Of a stretch of 64,000 nt of DNA, positions 53,213 through 62,165 are shown piece by piece. Origin of the DNA: Paracoccus sp. JM45 (lineage in GTDB: Bacteria; Pseudomonadota; Alphaproteobacteria; Rhodobacterales; Rhodobacteraceae); NCBI RefSeq assembly GCF_003590715.1, contig NZ_QQVY01000003.1, positions 1 through 64,000 of the forward strand, written 5' to 3'. The notes beneath the pieces were generated by a model, which saw only the letters and a list, made by a program, of their open reading frames with translations, was not told the origin of the DNA and did not search any database. Position 1 is the stretch's first letter. Each line of letters opens with the position of its first letter. The position numbers and the translations under genes were made by a program.

Positions 53213-55414
53213 ATGAATGACATGCCCGCCTTTTTTGCCCCTCGCGCCCGCATTGCGGTCCTGACCTGTGAACCGGTGGGGGTGTTGGACTATCTGTCGC
53301 CCGAAAACGGCGTGCGCCAAGGCCAGCTGGTGCTGGTGCCACTGGGCCCGCGCCGCGTGCTGGGGCTGGTTTGGGGCGAAGGGATGGGCGATTTCGATCT
53401 GGCCAAGCTGCGCCCCGTCGCCCGCGTGCTGGACGCTGAACCCTTTTCGGCGGGTTTCCTCGATTTCCTGACCCGCGCCGCCGATTATACCCTGACGCCA
53501 TTGCCGCTGATGTTGCGTATGGCGACCCGCGCCCCCGATCTGGACCAGCCGCCCGCTGCCCGTCGTGCGATCGTGCCGGGAACAGCGCAGCCCACCCGCG
53601 TGACCGAGGCCCGCGCCCGTGTCCTGCAAGTGGTCGATGACCATGGCGGTGCCAGTTTCGCAGCATCGGAACTGGCACAACTGGCGGGCGTCGGCACATC
53701 GGTCGTCAAAGGTCTGGTTGCCCAAGGTGCTTTGGCCGAAGTCGAGGCGCCGCGCGATCTGCGCTATCCGCGGCTGGATCCGATGATGTCGGGCAAACCA
53801 CTGGCCCCCGACCAACAGGATGCCGCCGATGCGATGCGCGATAAGATCCGCGCCCGCAGCTATGGCACCACTCTGCTGCGCGGCGTCACGGGGTCGGGCA
53901 AGACCGAAGTCTATCTGGAGGCCGTCGCCGAATGTCTGGCCCAAGGTCGTCAGGCGCTGGTCCTGTTGCCCGAAATCGCGCTGTCGTCGGAATTTCTGGA
54001 CCGGGTCGAGGCACGTTTCGGTGCCCGTCCCGGCGAATGGCACAGCGGCATCACCCGCGGCGAACGCCGCCGCTTGTGGCATATGGCTGGAAAGAATCAG
54101 GTTGGGCTGGTCGTCGGTGCCCGTTCGGCGCTGTTCCTGCCCTTTGCCGATCTGGGCCTGATCGTCGTCGATGAGGAACATGACAGCAGCTATAAACAGG
54201 AAGACGTGGTCTTCTATAGCGCCCGCGATATGGCAGTGCTGCGGGCATCCATCAACAAGTCGCAGGTGGTGCTGGCCTCCGCGACGCCCAGCCTTGAAAG
54301 CTGGGTGAATGCGGCCAGCGGCAAATACACCCGTCTGGACCTGCGATCGCGCTATGGCGAGGCCGAGCTGCCGCAAATGTCCGCCATCGATCTGCGGTCC
54401 GAGGCGATGGAGGCTGGCCGCTGGATTTCCCCCACCTTGGCGCGAGAGGTCGAGGCGCGTCTGGCCAAAGGCGAACAATCGCTGATGTTCCTGAACCGTC
54501 GCGGCTTTGCGCCGGTAACGGTCTGCCGCGCCTGCGGCGAACAGATCGGCTGTCACCAATGCGATGCGCGGATGGTGGAACACCGCTTCCAGAACCGCCT
54601 TGTCTGTCACCAATGCGGTGAAACCCGCCCTATTCCAGTAGCCTGCCCGTCCTGCGGGGTCGAGGGCAAGCTGGCCCCCATCGGCCCCGGTGTCGAACGC
54701 ATCGCCGAGGAGGTCGCCGCCCGTTTCCCCGATGCCAAGGCGACGGTGCTGTCATCGGACCTGTTCCAGTCGTCGCGCGCGTTGAAAGAGGCGATTGCCC
54801 AGATCGCAGATGGCGATACCGACATCATCATCGGCACCCAGATCGTCGCCAAGGGTCACAACTTCAGCCGTCTGACGCTGGTCGGCGTGATCGACGCGGA
54901 TTTGGGCCTGCAAGGTGCGGACCTGCGCGCGGCCGAACGCAGTTTCCAGCTGATGCGGCAGGTGGCGGGCCGTGCGGGCCGTCAATCGGGGGCTGCGCCG
55001 GGGGTGGCGATGCTGCAAACCCACCAGCCCGACCACGCGGTGATCCGCGCCATTCTGTCGGGACAGGATGAACAGTTCTGGGACGCCGAGGCGGCGGGCC
55101 GCCAAACCGTGGGTATGCCCCCCTTTGGCCGTCTGGCGGGGGTGATCCTGTCGCATCCCGACCTTGGCGTCGTCAGCGATTTCGCCCGCCATCTGGCAAC
55201 GCTGGCAGAACCTTTAGTGCAGGCGGGGGCCGAGCTGTGGGGACCTGCGCCTGCGCCCATCGCGCGGGTGCGGGGGCGTCACCGCATGCGAATGCTGATC
55301 CGCGCGCCGCGACAGGCCCCGTTGCAAAGCGCGATCGCCGATTGGCTGGCGTTGGCGAAGCCGCCGACCAACCTGCGGCTGTCGGTGGATGTCGACCCGC
55401 AAAGTTTTCTGTAA
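53213..55414 (+). CDS. priA: Primosomal protein N' (PriA helicase)
   Basis: A 733-residue replication-restart helicase. Walker A is in LLRGVTGSGKTEVYLEAV, the DEEH box in LIVVDEEHDSSYKQ, and the zinc domain has four CxxC pairs (VCRACG, GCHQC, VCHQCG, ACPSCG). Motif VAKGHNFSRLTLVGVIDAD and QVAGRAGRQSG complete the helicase core. The ATG at 53213 is used; ATG at 53222 is also possible. Confidence 0.96.
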   Translation: MNDMPAFFAPRARIAVLTCEPVGVLDYLSPENGVRQGQLVLVPLGPRRVLGLVWGEGMGDFDLAKLRPVARVLDAEPFSAGFLDFLTRAADYTLTPLPLMLRMATRAPDLDQPPAARRAIVPGTAQPTRVTEARARVLQVVDDHGGASFAASELAQLAGVGTSVVKGLVAQGALAEVEAPRDLRYPRLDPMMSGKPLAPDQQDAADAMRDKIRARSYGTTLLRGVTGSGKTEVYLEAVAECLAQGRQALVLLPEIALSSEFLDRVEARFGARPGEWHSGITRGERRRLWHMAGKNQVGLVVGARSALFLPFADLGLIVVDEEHDSSYKQEDVVFYSARDMAVLRASINKSQVVLASATPSLESWVNAASGKYTRLDLRSRYGEAELPQMSAIDLRSEAMEAGRWISPTLAREVEARLAKGEQSLMFLNRRGFAPVTVCRACGEQIGCHQCDARMVEHRFQNRLVCHQCGETRPIPVACPSCGVEGKLAPIGPGVERIAEEVAARFPDAKATVLSSDLFQSSRALKEAIAQIADGDTDIIIGTQIVAKGHNFSRLTLVGVIDADLGLQGADLRAAERSFQLMRQVAGRAGRQSGAAPGVAMLQTHQPDHAVIRAILSGQDEQFWDAEAAGRQTVGMPPFGRLAGVILSHPDLGVVSDFARHLATLAEPLVQAGAELWGPAPAPIARVRGRHRMRMLIRAPRQAPLQSAIADWLALAKPPTNLRLSVDVDPQSFL

Positions 55415-55417
55415 CGG

Positions 55418-56362
55418 TCAGTTCTTCAGAACGATACAGCGCCCGCCAACCCGCTTGAACCGGTTGCAGAAAGAGGCAGCAGCGGTTTTGGAATCATAGC
55501 CGATCTGCGCCGTATAGACCGCCTTTGGCATGCCGTTCATCCGCTTGCGGACATAGCCGACGCTTGCCCCTTCATCCAGAATCGGACGCAGCGTGCGGTT
55601 CAGGCGGGCGACCTGTTGTGCCGCACCCGACCTGCTGGGGTGGCTGGCCACGATCACACCCCACGGAAAAACACGCGGCTGGGTGTTGAATTCACGCAGG
55701 CTGCGATCACCTGCCATCTTTTCGCAGGCGGGGCGGAACGCCATGTCATCAGCCAGCGCCAGCTTCAGTTCGTTTTCAGCAGGGGGATTGTCACGCCAGC
55801 GATGGGCGCCGAAGCCGGTGATGGATTCAACATAATCGATGGTTTCATAGGGCAGGGTAGTTTGCTGTTGAACAAATCGCGCCGCGCGGTTTTCCCCGCC
55901 GTTATAGGCAACGGCAGCCAACCCGATATTGCCAAAGCGGTCCGCCAGATTGCCCAGATACCACGCCGCCTTATGGATCGCCTGTGCGGGATTGAAGGGG
56001 TCGTCCAGCCAGTAAAGATCGGCGGTGCCGGGCATGAATTGTGCAATTCCAAGGGCACCCGCGGGGCTGACAGCGGATGGTTCGAACCGGCTTTCCTTCC
56101 ACAGAAGGCGGGCCAGAAACGCCGGGTCCAACCCTTGTTCCGAAGCATTGCGTTCGATCAGCTTACAAACGTCAGCGGCGTAAAAATCCTTGCGGATGCA
56201 ATCGCGACCATCATCGGTGCAGCGCCTGTCTTCGGAGATTTTGCGGGGGGGCAGCCCTTGATAGGCATCAACAGCCGCCCGCGCCCAAAGTCCCGACGCC
56301 GATCCCAATGTCACCCCGCAGGTCAGGGTGATACCAAGAAGGGCTTTCAGAAATCGGCGCAT
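55418..56362 (-). CDS. Lytic transglycosylase (SLT) with C-terminal SPOR-like region
   Basis: A 314-residue periplasmic enzyme with a signal peptide (about residues 1-28). The catalytic Glu is in LLWKESRFEPSAVSPAGALGIAQFMPGT, followed by AAVAYNGGENRA, both typical of family 1 SLTs. Residues about 240-314 resemble a SPOR-type domain. It cleaves peptidoglycan glycan strands. It ends 3 bases after priA converges. Conserved Cys occur in pairs. Confidence 0.9.
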   Translation of the reverse strand: MRRFLKALLGITLTCGVTLGSASGLWARAAVDAYQGLPPRKISEDRRCTDDGRDCIRKDFYAADVCKLIERNASEQGLDPAFLARLLWKESRFEPSAVSPAGALGIAQFMPGTADLYWLDDPFNPAQAIHKAAWYLGNLADRFGNIGLAAVAYNGGENRAARFVQQQTTLPYETIDYVESITGFGAHRWRDNPPAENELKLALADDMAFRPACEKMAGDRSLREFNTQPRVFPWGVIVASHPSRSGAAQQVARLNRTLRPILDEGASVGYVRKRMNGMPKAVYTAQIGYDSKTAAASFCNRFKRVGGRCIVLKN

Positions 56363-56408
56363 GGTCGTGTACTCTCGTCCGCGACGCAATGCGCCTTATT
56401 CCGGCGGA

Positions 56409-57230
56409 TTATTGGCTTTTTTTCGCTTCGGCGCCAGTCCCCTTGCCTTTGCCGGGTTTGGAGGCCTTCGTTTTGGCGGCCTTAGGTTCCTTGGCGGGGG
56501 CGGCCGGTTCCTCTGCGGCCAGACGGGCTGTTTTGCGTTCAGCGCGTTCGGCCTGCTTTTCGGCCTGGCGTTCCTCATCTTTTTCCGCTTTGCGCGCAGC
56601 GCGACGTTCCAGTCGTGCCTGTTCTTTTTCAGCGTCCTTCAGGGCCTTGCGTTCGGCCCGACGCGCTTCGCGTGCCGCCTCTTTTTCGGCTTTGCGGGCG
56701 GCTTGCTTGATGGCTTTTTCGGCTTCGGTCAATGGCATGATACGTTTCCTCGTTACTGTGTCGTTTTCTGCATCCGAAGGGGCTGGGATGGCAGGGGCGG
56801 ATACTTTTGCTGCGCGGCTGACCACGCGATGCGGTTCAGTGCGCAGGTCGGTCTTTCGCGCATCGGTTGATTTTCGTCCGCCTGAACTGCGGGTGCTGCC
56901 TGCCGCTTTGCGCCGCGCCGGTGTCGCAGCGGGAAGTTTGGGGGGCGTTGCCGGCATGACCTTGACCGTCGTGGTGGTCGTTGCGGTAAGCTTGCGCTTG
57001 CGTCGTTCCACATCGACCCGCCGGATGGCAGCATGAAGCAGAGTAACTGTGGCGGTATCATTCGAGGGTGCGGCAGCCAGTGCTGCTTTTTTTGCCGCGC
57101 GCAAATTGTCCAGCAAGTCCAGCACCGCATCATCGTCAAGCCGCGCTAGGGCAGGCTGGCGACTGCTGACAGTCAGGGACAATTGATCCGTGGTCAGAAT
57201 ATCCTGTTCACGCTGGGCGTAATTGGGCAT
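56409..57230 (-). CDS. Lys/Ala-rich charged-helix protein (hypothetical)
   Basis: A 273-residue protein with three parts. Residues 1-85 form a folded-looking domain; residues 85-160 are a Thr/Pro/Lys-rich basic linker resembling histone H1 tails. The last 110 residues alternate Ala, Lys, Arg and Glu almost without break, as in a long single alpha-helix. ATG 57230 is chosen because the upstream frame overlaps the next gene's terminator. I do not recognise a family; DNA or RNA binding is a possibility only. Confidence 0.65.
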   Translation of the reverse strand: MPNYAQREQDILTTDQLSLTVSSRQPALARLDDDAVLDLLDNLRAAKKAALAAAPSNDTATVTLLHAAIRRVDVERRKRKLTATTTTTVKVMPATPPKLPAATPARRKAAGSTRSSGGRKSTDARKTDLRTEPHRVVSRAAKVSAPAIPAPSDAENDTVTRKRIMPLTEAEKAIKQAARKAEKEAAREARRAERKALKDAEKEQARLERRAARKAEKDEERQAEKQAERAERKTARLAAEEPAAPAKEPKAAKTKASKPGKGKGTGAEAKKSQ

Positions 57231-57306
57231 TGCAAAACTCTTGATGCGAACCGGTCCATGGTACCGGTCAACATTGCCCATAGATTGGCTTTTTTGCAAT
57301 TGGAAA

Positions 57307-57328
57307 GACCCCGGTTTGCACCGGGGTC
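57307..57328 (-). terminator. Hairpin downstream of the second L,D-transpeptidase gene
   Basis: An 8-bp stem (57307-57314 with 57321-57328) with a 6-base loop, located after the minus-strand gene stop at 57370. It is followed by TTTCC on the minus strand, a weak T-run, so it is a probable terminator. Confidence 0.65.
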
Positions 57329-57369
57329 CCTGATAGTTGCCAAACTGCCGAAAGCAGTGGCGGAGGGTC

Positions 57370-58272
57370 TTACTGGCCGGGCACGGCACTTTCGACGGGG
57401 GACACGAAGGCCGTGTCGGTCGTCGCATAGGGGTCGGTCACCAGCGATGTATCGACTGAGGTCATCGGCATCGACGCATAGGGGTCCGACGCAGGCTGGC
57501 TGCTGGTGAAGGACGCCGTGTCGGGCGTAGCAATCGCAGCGACCTGGCTTGGGGCGGCTGGTTCTACATAGCCTTCGGGCGTTTCGGCCATGGGGCCTTC
57601 CATACGCAGGCTGTCGGCTTCCGAACGCACGATAACTTTGGTGCCGGTCGGAATTTCCGCGAACAGGTCGATCACGTCCTGGTTGAACATGCGGATGCAA
57701 CCGGCCGAGGTGGCTTTACCAATCGACGAGGGGTCAAGCGTGCCGTGGATACGGTAATAAGTGTCGACGCTGCCCTGATACAGATAGAGCGCGCGCGATC
57801 CCAACGGGTTCTGCATACCACCGGGCAAGCCGTTGGCGAACTGGGAATAAAGCTCCGGCTCGGTCCGCAGCATGTTGTCGGTCGGGCGCCAGCTGGGCCA
57901 GGCCGCCTTGCGTGCGATCGTCGCGCTGCCTTCAAAGCCTTTGCCTGCGCGACCGACGGCCACGCCATAGCGCATTGCCTGCCCGCCGGGCTGGACGTGA
58001 TACAGAACGCGTGCATAGGGGTCGACGACAATCGTGCCGGGTTCTTCGGTGCCGTTATAGGCGACCAGCTGGCGCTGGTTGCGATCGGTCAGATAGGCTG
58101 CGCGAACTGCGGCGATGTTGATCGGGTTGCCGTCCGGACCCTGATCGACGCGGGCCTTATAGATGTCGGGCACCGTTGCGGATTGCTGCGTTACCGGTGC
58201 AGCCGTTTCCTTTGCAGGGGTACAAGCAGCCAAACCAAGGGCTGCCGCAGTAAAGAGAGGGGCGAGGCGCAT
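57370..58272 (-). CDS. L,D-transpeptidase, YkuD family lipoprotein
   Basis: A 300-residue envelope protein. Signal sequence and lipobox LAAC place the lipidated Cys at residue 17. The YkuD catalytic motif is HGTLDPSSIGKATSAGCIRM, ending in the active Cys with Arg two residues on. The preceding GVAVGRAGKGFEGSATIARKAAWPSW segment belongs to the same domain. The last 75 residues are Ser/Thr/Pro-rich and probably disordered. It is a second L,D-transpeptidase, with a shorter catalytic region than the one at 7819. Confidence 0.93.
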   Translation of the reverse strand: MRLAPLFTAAALGLAACTPAKETAAPVTQQSATVPDIYKARVDQGPDGNPINIAAVRAAYLTDRNQRQLVAYNGTEEPGTIVVDPYARVLYHVQPGGQAMRYGVAVGRAGKGFEGSATIARKAAWPSWRPTDNMLRTEPELYSQFANGLPGGMQNPLGSRALYLYQGSVDTYYRIHGTLDPSSIGKATSAGCIRMFNQDVIDLFAEIPTGTKVIVRSEADSLRMEGPMAETPEGYVEPAAPSQVAAIATPDTASFTSSQPASDPYASMPMTSVDTSLVTDPYATTDTAFVSPVESAVPGQ

Positions 58273-58706
58273 CGTTGCTTAATCCTTGTTCATCGTCGGA
58301 GCCGACGGCAGAGTCGTCCCGAAGCAGCGAAAATATTTCCATCACGCGGACATGCAGTCACGTCCCGTGATTCATCCATTGTTCCATGGGCACAGGGCCC
58401 GTCATACGTCAAGCCTTCTGCGTGGTTCGTCCAATCGTCGCGACAATACGCCAGTGGCTCTGTTGCGCCTTGGTCTCAGCTTGATCAACTTTATCTCCAA
58501 CGGGAACAACATCACGTGTAGAAAGGTTTCATCGCCAGTGCGTCAAACTGCATAGGATGGGCCAAGGGAATCGCAGATTGACGGGTTTGCCGTGTATATG
58601 CGCAGCTGTCGGCGGCATTCGACACGGGGCTTGAATGGCGGTTGCGGCTTTCCTGTTGCACGTGATGGCGTCCAAGCATGCCTGATTGCCTGACCAGAAA
58701 GATGAT
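58273..58706. other. Gene-free intergenic region (434 bases)
   Basis: No convincing gene, RNA or repeat was found between the divergent L,D-transpeptidase and MFS genes. A short palindrome with TCACG at 58358-58362 facing CGTGA at 58366-58370 is present. The stretch must hold promoters for both genes. Open frames here lack family character. Confidence 0.5.
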
Positions 58707-60356
58707 ATGCCTGTAAAGACCTCTGAACCCGCAAAATCCGGCAAGGCACTTGCACCGCTGTCCTATCCCGATTTCCGCCTGCTATGGAGCGCCACTCTGG
58801 TGTCGAATTTCGGCGGTCTGGTTCAGGCGGTGGGGGCAGCCTGGCTGATGACCCAGCTGACCGACAGTGCGACACTGATCGCGCTGGTGCAGGCGTCGAA
58901 CACCCTGCCGATCATGTTGCTGGCCATCGCATCGGGCGCCTTGGCAGATATTTTCGACCGCAAGACGCTGTTGATGGCGGCCTTGTGTTTCATGACACTT
59001 GTATCGCTTGCCTTGGCGGCAGTGGCCTATATGGGCGGACTGACCCCTTGGGTGCTGTTGGGGTTCACGTTTCTTCTGGGCGCGGGGCAGGCGCTTTATA
59101 ACCCGCCGTGGCAGGCCAGTGTCGGTGATCTGGTGGCCCGCAAGGATCTGCCTGCGGCGGTCAGCCTGAACTCGGTCGGCTTCAACCTGATGCGCAGCGT
59201 GGGTCCTGCGGCGGGCGGCTTTATCGTCGCGGCCTTCGGGGCGGCAGCGGCATTTTCGGTCAATGCGCTCAGCTATCTGCCGCTTCTGGGGGCGATGGCG
59301 CGGTGGAAGCCGCAGCTGGCCCCCCGAGTTACCACGCCCGAACCGTTTATGGCCGCCATGGGGGCTGGCCTGCGCTATGTCGCGCTGTCACCGAACCTGA
59401 TGCGCGTCATGATGCGTGGGGCCCTGTTCGGGTTTTCCGCCATTGCCGTTCTGGCCCTGCTGCCCTTGGTGGCCAAAAGCCACCCCGAGGGCGGGTCGCT
59501 GTTGTTTGGCGGTCTGCTGGGTTGTTACGGCGTCGGCGCAATCGGCGGAGCGTTGTTGAACCCGCGTATCCGTGCGCGAATGAATAACGAACATATCGTC
59601 CGCATGGCCTTCGCAGGCTTTGCCATCGCGGCGCTGGTGCTGGGACAGACAGATTCGGTCTGGCTGCATGCCTTGGCCATGTTGCCTGCGGGGGCGTCAT
59701 GGGTGCTGGCATTGTCGCTGTTCAATGTGACGGTTCAGCTGTCGACCCCGCGTTGGGTCGTGGCGCGGGCCTTGGCGCTGTACCAGACCGCAACTTTTGG
59801 CGGCATGGCTGCGGGGTCATGGGTCTGGGGCGGCATTGCTGGCGCGCATGGACTGCATATTGCGCTGACGATGGCGGGTCTGCTGTTGTTGTGCGGCGCG
59901 GCATTGGGCATCTGGTTGCGTGCACCCGAATTTGGCGCGGTCGATCTGGACCCTGCCAACCGCTTTCAGGAACCCGCGCTGCGTCTGGATCTGCGGGGCA
60001 GGTCCGGTCCGATCATGGTGATGGTCGATTACCGCATCAACCACGACGATGTCCCCGAATTCCTGCGCCTGATGCAGCAGCGTCGCGCAATCCGTCGTCG
60101 TGACGGGGCCCGCGGCTGGGCGTTGCTGCGCGATCTGGAACGCCCCGATTACTGGAGCGAAAGCTATCATATCGCGACATGGGACGAATATGTCCGCCAC
60201 AACCTGCGCCGCACCAAAACCGACGCCGAGGTGACGACCCTGCTGCGTGCCCTGCATCAGGGCGAAGGTGATCCCGCCGTCCACCGCATGATCGAACGCC
60301 ACAGCGTCGGGCCGCGCGACGATGTGCCCTTGGTCGGCAAGATGGAGATTCCGTAA
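58707..60356 (+). CDS. EntS/MFS_3-type transporter with C-terminal ABM-like domain
   Basis: A 549-residue protein. Residues 20 to about 420 form a 12-helix MFS exporter with the family blocks FRLLWSATLVSNFGGLVQAVGAAWLMTQL and NPPWQASVGDLVARKDLPAAVSLNSVGFNLMRSVGPAAGG. Residues about 430-540 form a ferredoxin-like domain seen in MFS_3 proteins (VMVDYRINHDDVPEFLRLMQQRRAI). ATG 58707 is preferred over an upstream TTG at 58686. The substrate is unknown. Confidence 0.88.
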   Translation: MPVKTSEPAKSGKALAPLSYPDFRLLWSATLVSNFGGLVQAVGAAWLMTQLTDSATLIALVQASNTLPIMLLAIASGALADIFDRKTLLMAALCFMTLVSLALAAVAYMGGLTPWVLLGFTFLLGAGQALYNPPWQASVGDLVARKDLPAAVSLNSVGFNLMRSVGPAAGGFIVAAFGAAAAFSVNALSYLPLLGAMARWKPQLAPRVTTPEPFMAAMGAGLRYVALSPNLMRVMMRGALFGFSAIAVLALLPLVAKSHPEGGSLLFGGLLGCYGVGAIGGALLNPRIRARMNNEHIVRMAFAGFAIAALVLGQTDSVWLHALAMLPAGASWVLALSLFNVTVQLSTPRWVVARALALYQTATFGGMAAGSWVWGGIAGAHGLHIALTMAGLLLLCGAALGIWLRAPEFGAVDLDPANRFQEPALRLDLRGRSGPIMVMVDYRINHDDVPEFLRLMQQRRAIRRRDGARGWALLRDLERPDYWSESYHIATWDEYVRHNLRRTKTDAEVTTLLRALHQGEGDPAVHRMIERHSVGPRDDVPLVGKMEIP

Positions 60357-60360
60357 GTAT

Positions 60361-60392
60361 CTTCCGGACCCTGCAACCGAAGGGTCCGGAAG
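60361..60392. terminator. Hairpin between MFS and nadE
   Basis: An 11-bp perfect stem (60361-60371 with 60382-60392) with a 10-base loop, followed by a short T-containing tail, lying between the convergent stops at 60356 and 60399. It probably terminates both. Confidence 0.75.
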
Positions 60393-60398
60393 CCTTAT

Positions 60399-62057
60399 TT
60401 ACAGCTTGTCGCGCCAGCGGTTGACCAGCGGATAGCGGCGGTCCAGCCAGAAGGCACGGGTCGAAATCCGCGGGCCGGGGGCCGCCTGATACCGCTTCCA
60501 TTCGCTGATATAGAGCAGCTTTTCGATATGGCGCACGGTGTCGGCGTCAAAGCCCTGTGCCACCAGATCGGCCAGTGCCAGATCCTTTTCGACCAGCCCT
60601 TCCAGAATGGCATCAAGGATTTCATAGGGGGGCAGCGAATCCTCGTCCTTCTGGTCGGGGCGCAGTTCGGCTGAAGGGGGCTTGCTGATGATGCGGGGCG
60701 GGATCACCTCACCCGCGTTCCCCAGCATCCAGTCGCGGTGGTTCCGGTTCCGCCAGCGGCAGGTTTCAAAGACGCGGGTCTTGTACAGATCCTTGATCGG
60801 GTTATAGCCGCCCGCCATATCGCCATAGATGGTGGCGTAACCGACCGCGACCTCGGATTTATTGCCAGTGGTCAGCAACATTTCCCCGAACTTGTTGGAA
60901 ATCGCCATCAGCATGACGCCGCGCAGGCGGGACTGGATGTTTTCCTCGGTCGTGTCGGGTTGCGTGCCCTCCATCAGATGGGCCAGCGCGTCGCCGACCG
61001 CATCGCGTGCGCCTTCGATGTGGACGGTATCCAGCCGTGCCCCGATGCGCGTGGCGCAATCGGCGGCATCATCCAGACTGGTCTGCGAGGTATATTCTGA
61101 AGGCAGCATCACGCAGCGGACGTTTTCCGGGCCGATGGCATCGGCGGCGATGGTGGCGACCAATGCGGAATCAATACCGCCGGACATGCCCAGCAGCACT
61201 TTCTTGAAGCCCGACTTACGCAAGTAATCGCGCAGGCCGAGCGTCATGGCAAAGTAATCCTGTTCCCATGCATCAGGCTGGATGGCCATATCGCCAGCCT
61301 GCGCGACCCAGCCATCATCGCCACGGATGAAATCGACATGGGCGATGGCCTCTTCGAACGCCGGAAGTTGGACGACCTTCTTGCCGCCGGGGTTCAGCAC
61401 AAAGCTGGCCCCGTCATACAGCTGGTCATCCTGACCGCCGACCATATTCACATAGACCAGCGGCAGGCCGGTTTCGACCACACGGCCCACCATATGGCCC
61501 ATCCGCAGGTCCAGCTTTTCGCGGTGATAGGGGCTGCCGTTCGGGACGACCAGAATCTCGGCCCCCGTTTCTTCCAGCGTTTCGGCAACGTCGGGATACC
61601 AGCTGTCTTCGCAGATCGGCGATCCGATCCGCGCGGGGCCGACCGGATAGGGGCCGCTGATCGGGCCGCTGTCAAACAGGCGCAATTCGTCGAACAATTG
61701 CTTATGCGGCAGGTGATGTTTTAGCACCCGCGCCACCAACGCCCCGTCGCGGAACACGAAATAGGCGTTGTAAAGCGCACCGTTTTCCATCCAGGGCGCA
61801 CCGATGCCGATGGCCGGACCGCCGGTCAATGAGGTTCCCAATTCCATCGCGGCATCAATGGCCTGCTGTGTGAAGGCAAGTTTCAGCACCAGATCCTGTG
61901 TCTGGTAACCGGTGATGAACATTTCGGGCAGGGCCAGCATATCGGCACCGGCGTCGCGGGCCTGTTCCCATGCATCGCGGGCTTTTGCAGCATTGCCGGA
62001 CAGATCGCCCACGGTGGCGTTCAACTGGCCGATGGTCAGGCGGAAGCGTTCGGTCAT
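60399..62057 (-). CDS. nadE: Glutamine-dependent NAD+ synthetase
   Basis: A 552-residue enzyme converting deamido-NAD to NAD+. The N-terminal nitrilase-like glutaminase has the Glu-Lys-Cys triad in LPEMFITGY, HHLPHKQLFDE and SPICEDSWYPD. The synthetase domain holds the ATP loop LGMSGGIDSALVATI and the NKSEVAVGYATIYGDMAGGYNPIKDLYKT block. ATG 62057 has GGGGATC upstream. The same frame stays open for another 1.5 kb upstream, but that is antisense to the MORN gene. Confidence 0.97.
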   Translation of the reverse strand: MTERFRLTIGQLNATVGDLSGNAAKARDAWEQARDAGADMLALPEMFITGYQTQDLVLKLAFTQQAIDAAMELGTSLTGGPAIGIGAPWMENGALYNAYFVFRDGALVARVLKHHLPHKQLFDELRLFDSGPISGPYPVGPARIGSPICEDSWYPDVAETLEETGAEILVVPNGSPYHREKLDLRMGHMVGRVVETGLPLVYVNMVGGQDDQLYDGASFVLNPGGKKVVQLPAFEEAIAHVDFIRGDDGWVAQAGDMAIQPDAWEQDYFAMTLGLRDYLRKSGFKKVLLGMSGGIDSALVATIAADAIGPENVRCVMLPSEYTSQTSLDDAADCATRIGARLDTVHIEGARDAVGDALAHLMEGTQPDTTEENIQSRLRGVMLMAISNKFGEMLLTTGNKSEVAVGYATIYGDMAGGYNPIKDLYKTRVFETCRWRNRNHRDWMLGNAGEVIPPRIISKPPSAELRPDQKDEDSLPPYEILDAILEGLVEKDLALADLVAQGFDADTVRHIEKLLYISEWKRYQAAPGPRISTRAFWLDRRYPLVNRWRDKL

Positions 62058-62165
62058 GGTCTGATCCCCTGTGGCTTGGGGTCGGGAATAAAGGATCATG
62101 GCGCGAAGGAAAAGTCGCCCTTTGCGCGCGGGGCCTTGCTGGGGTAAACCTTCGGTCAAAACACC

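Noticed and set aside
51654-53213. Plus-strand open frame of 519 codons across DUF484 and fsa
   Set aside because: It is antisense to three well-supported genes and has no recognisable domain.
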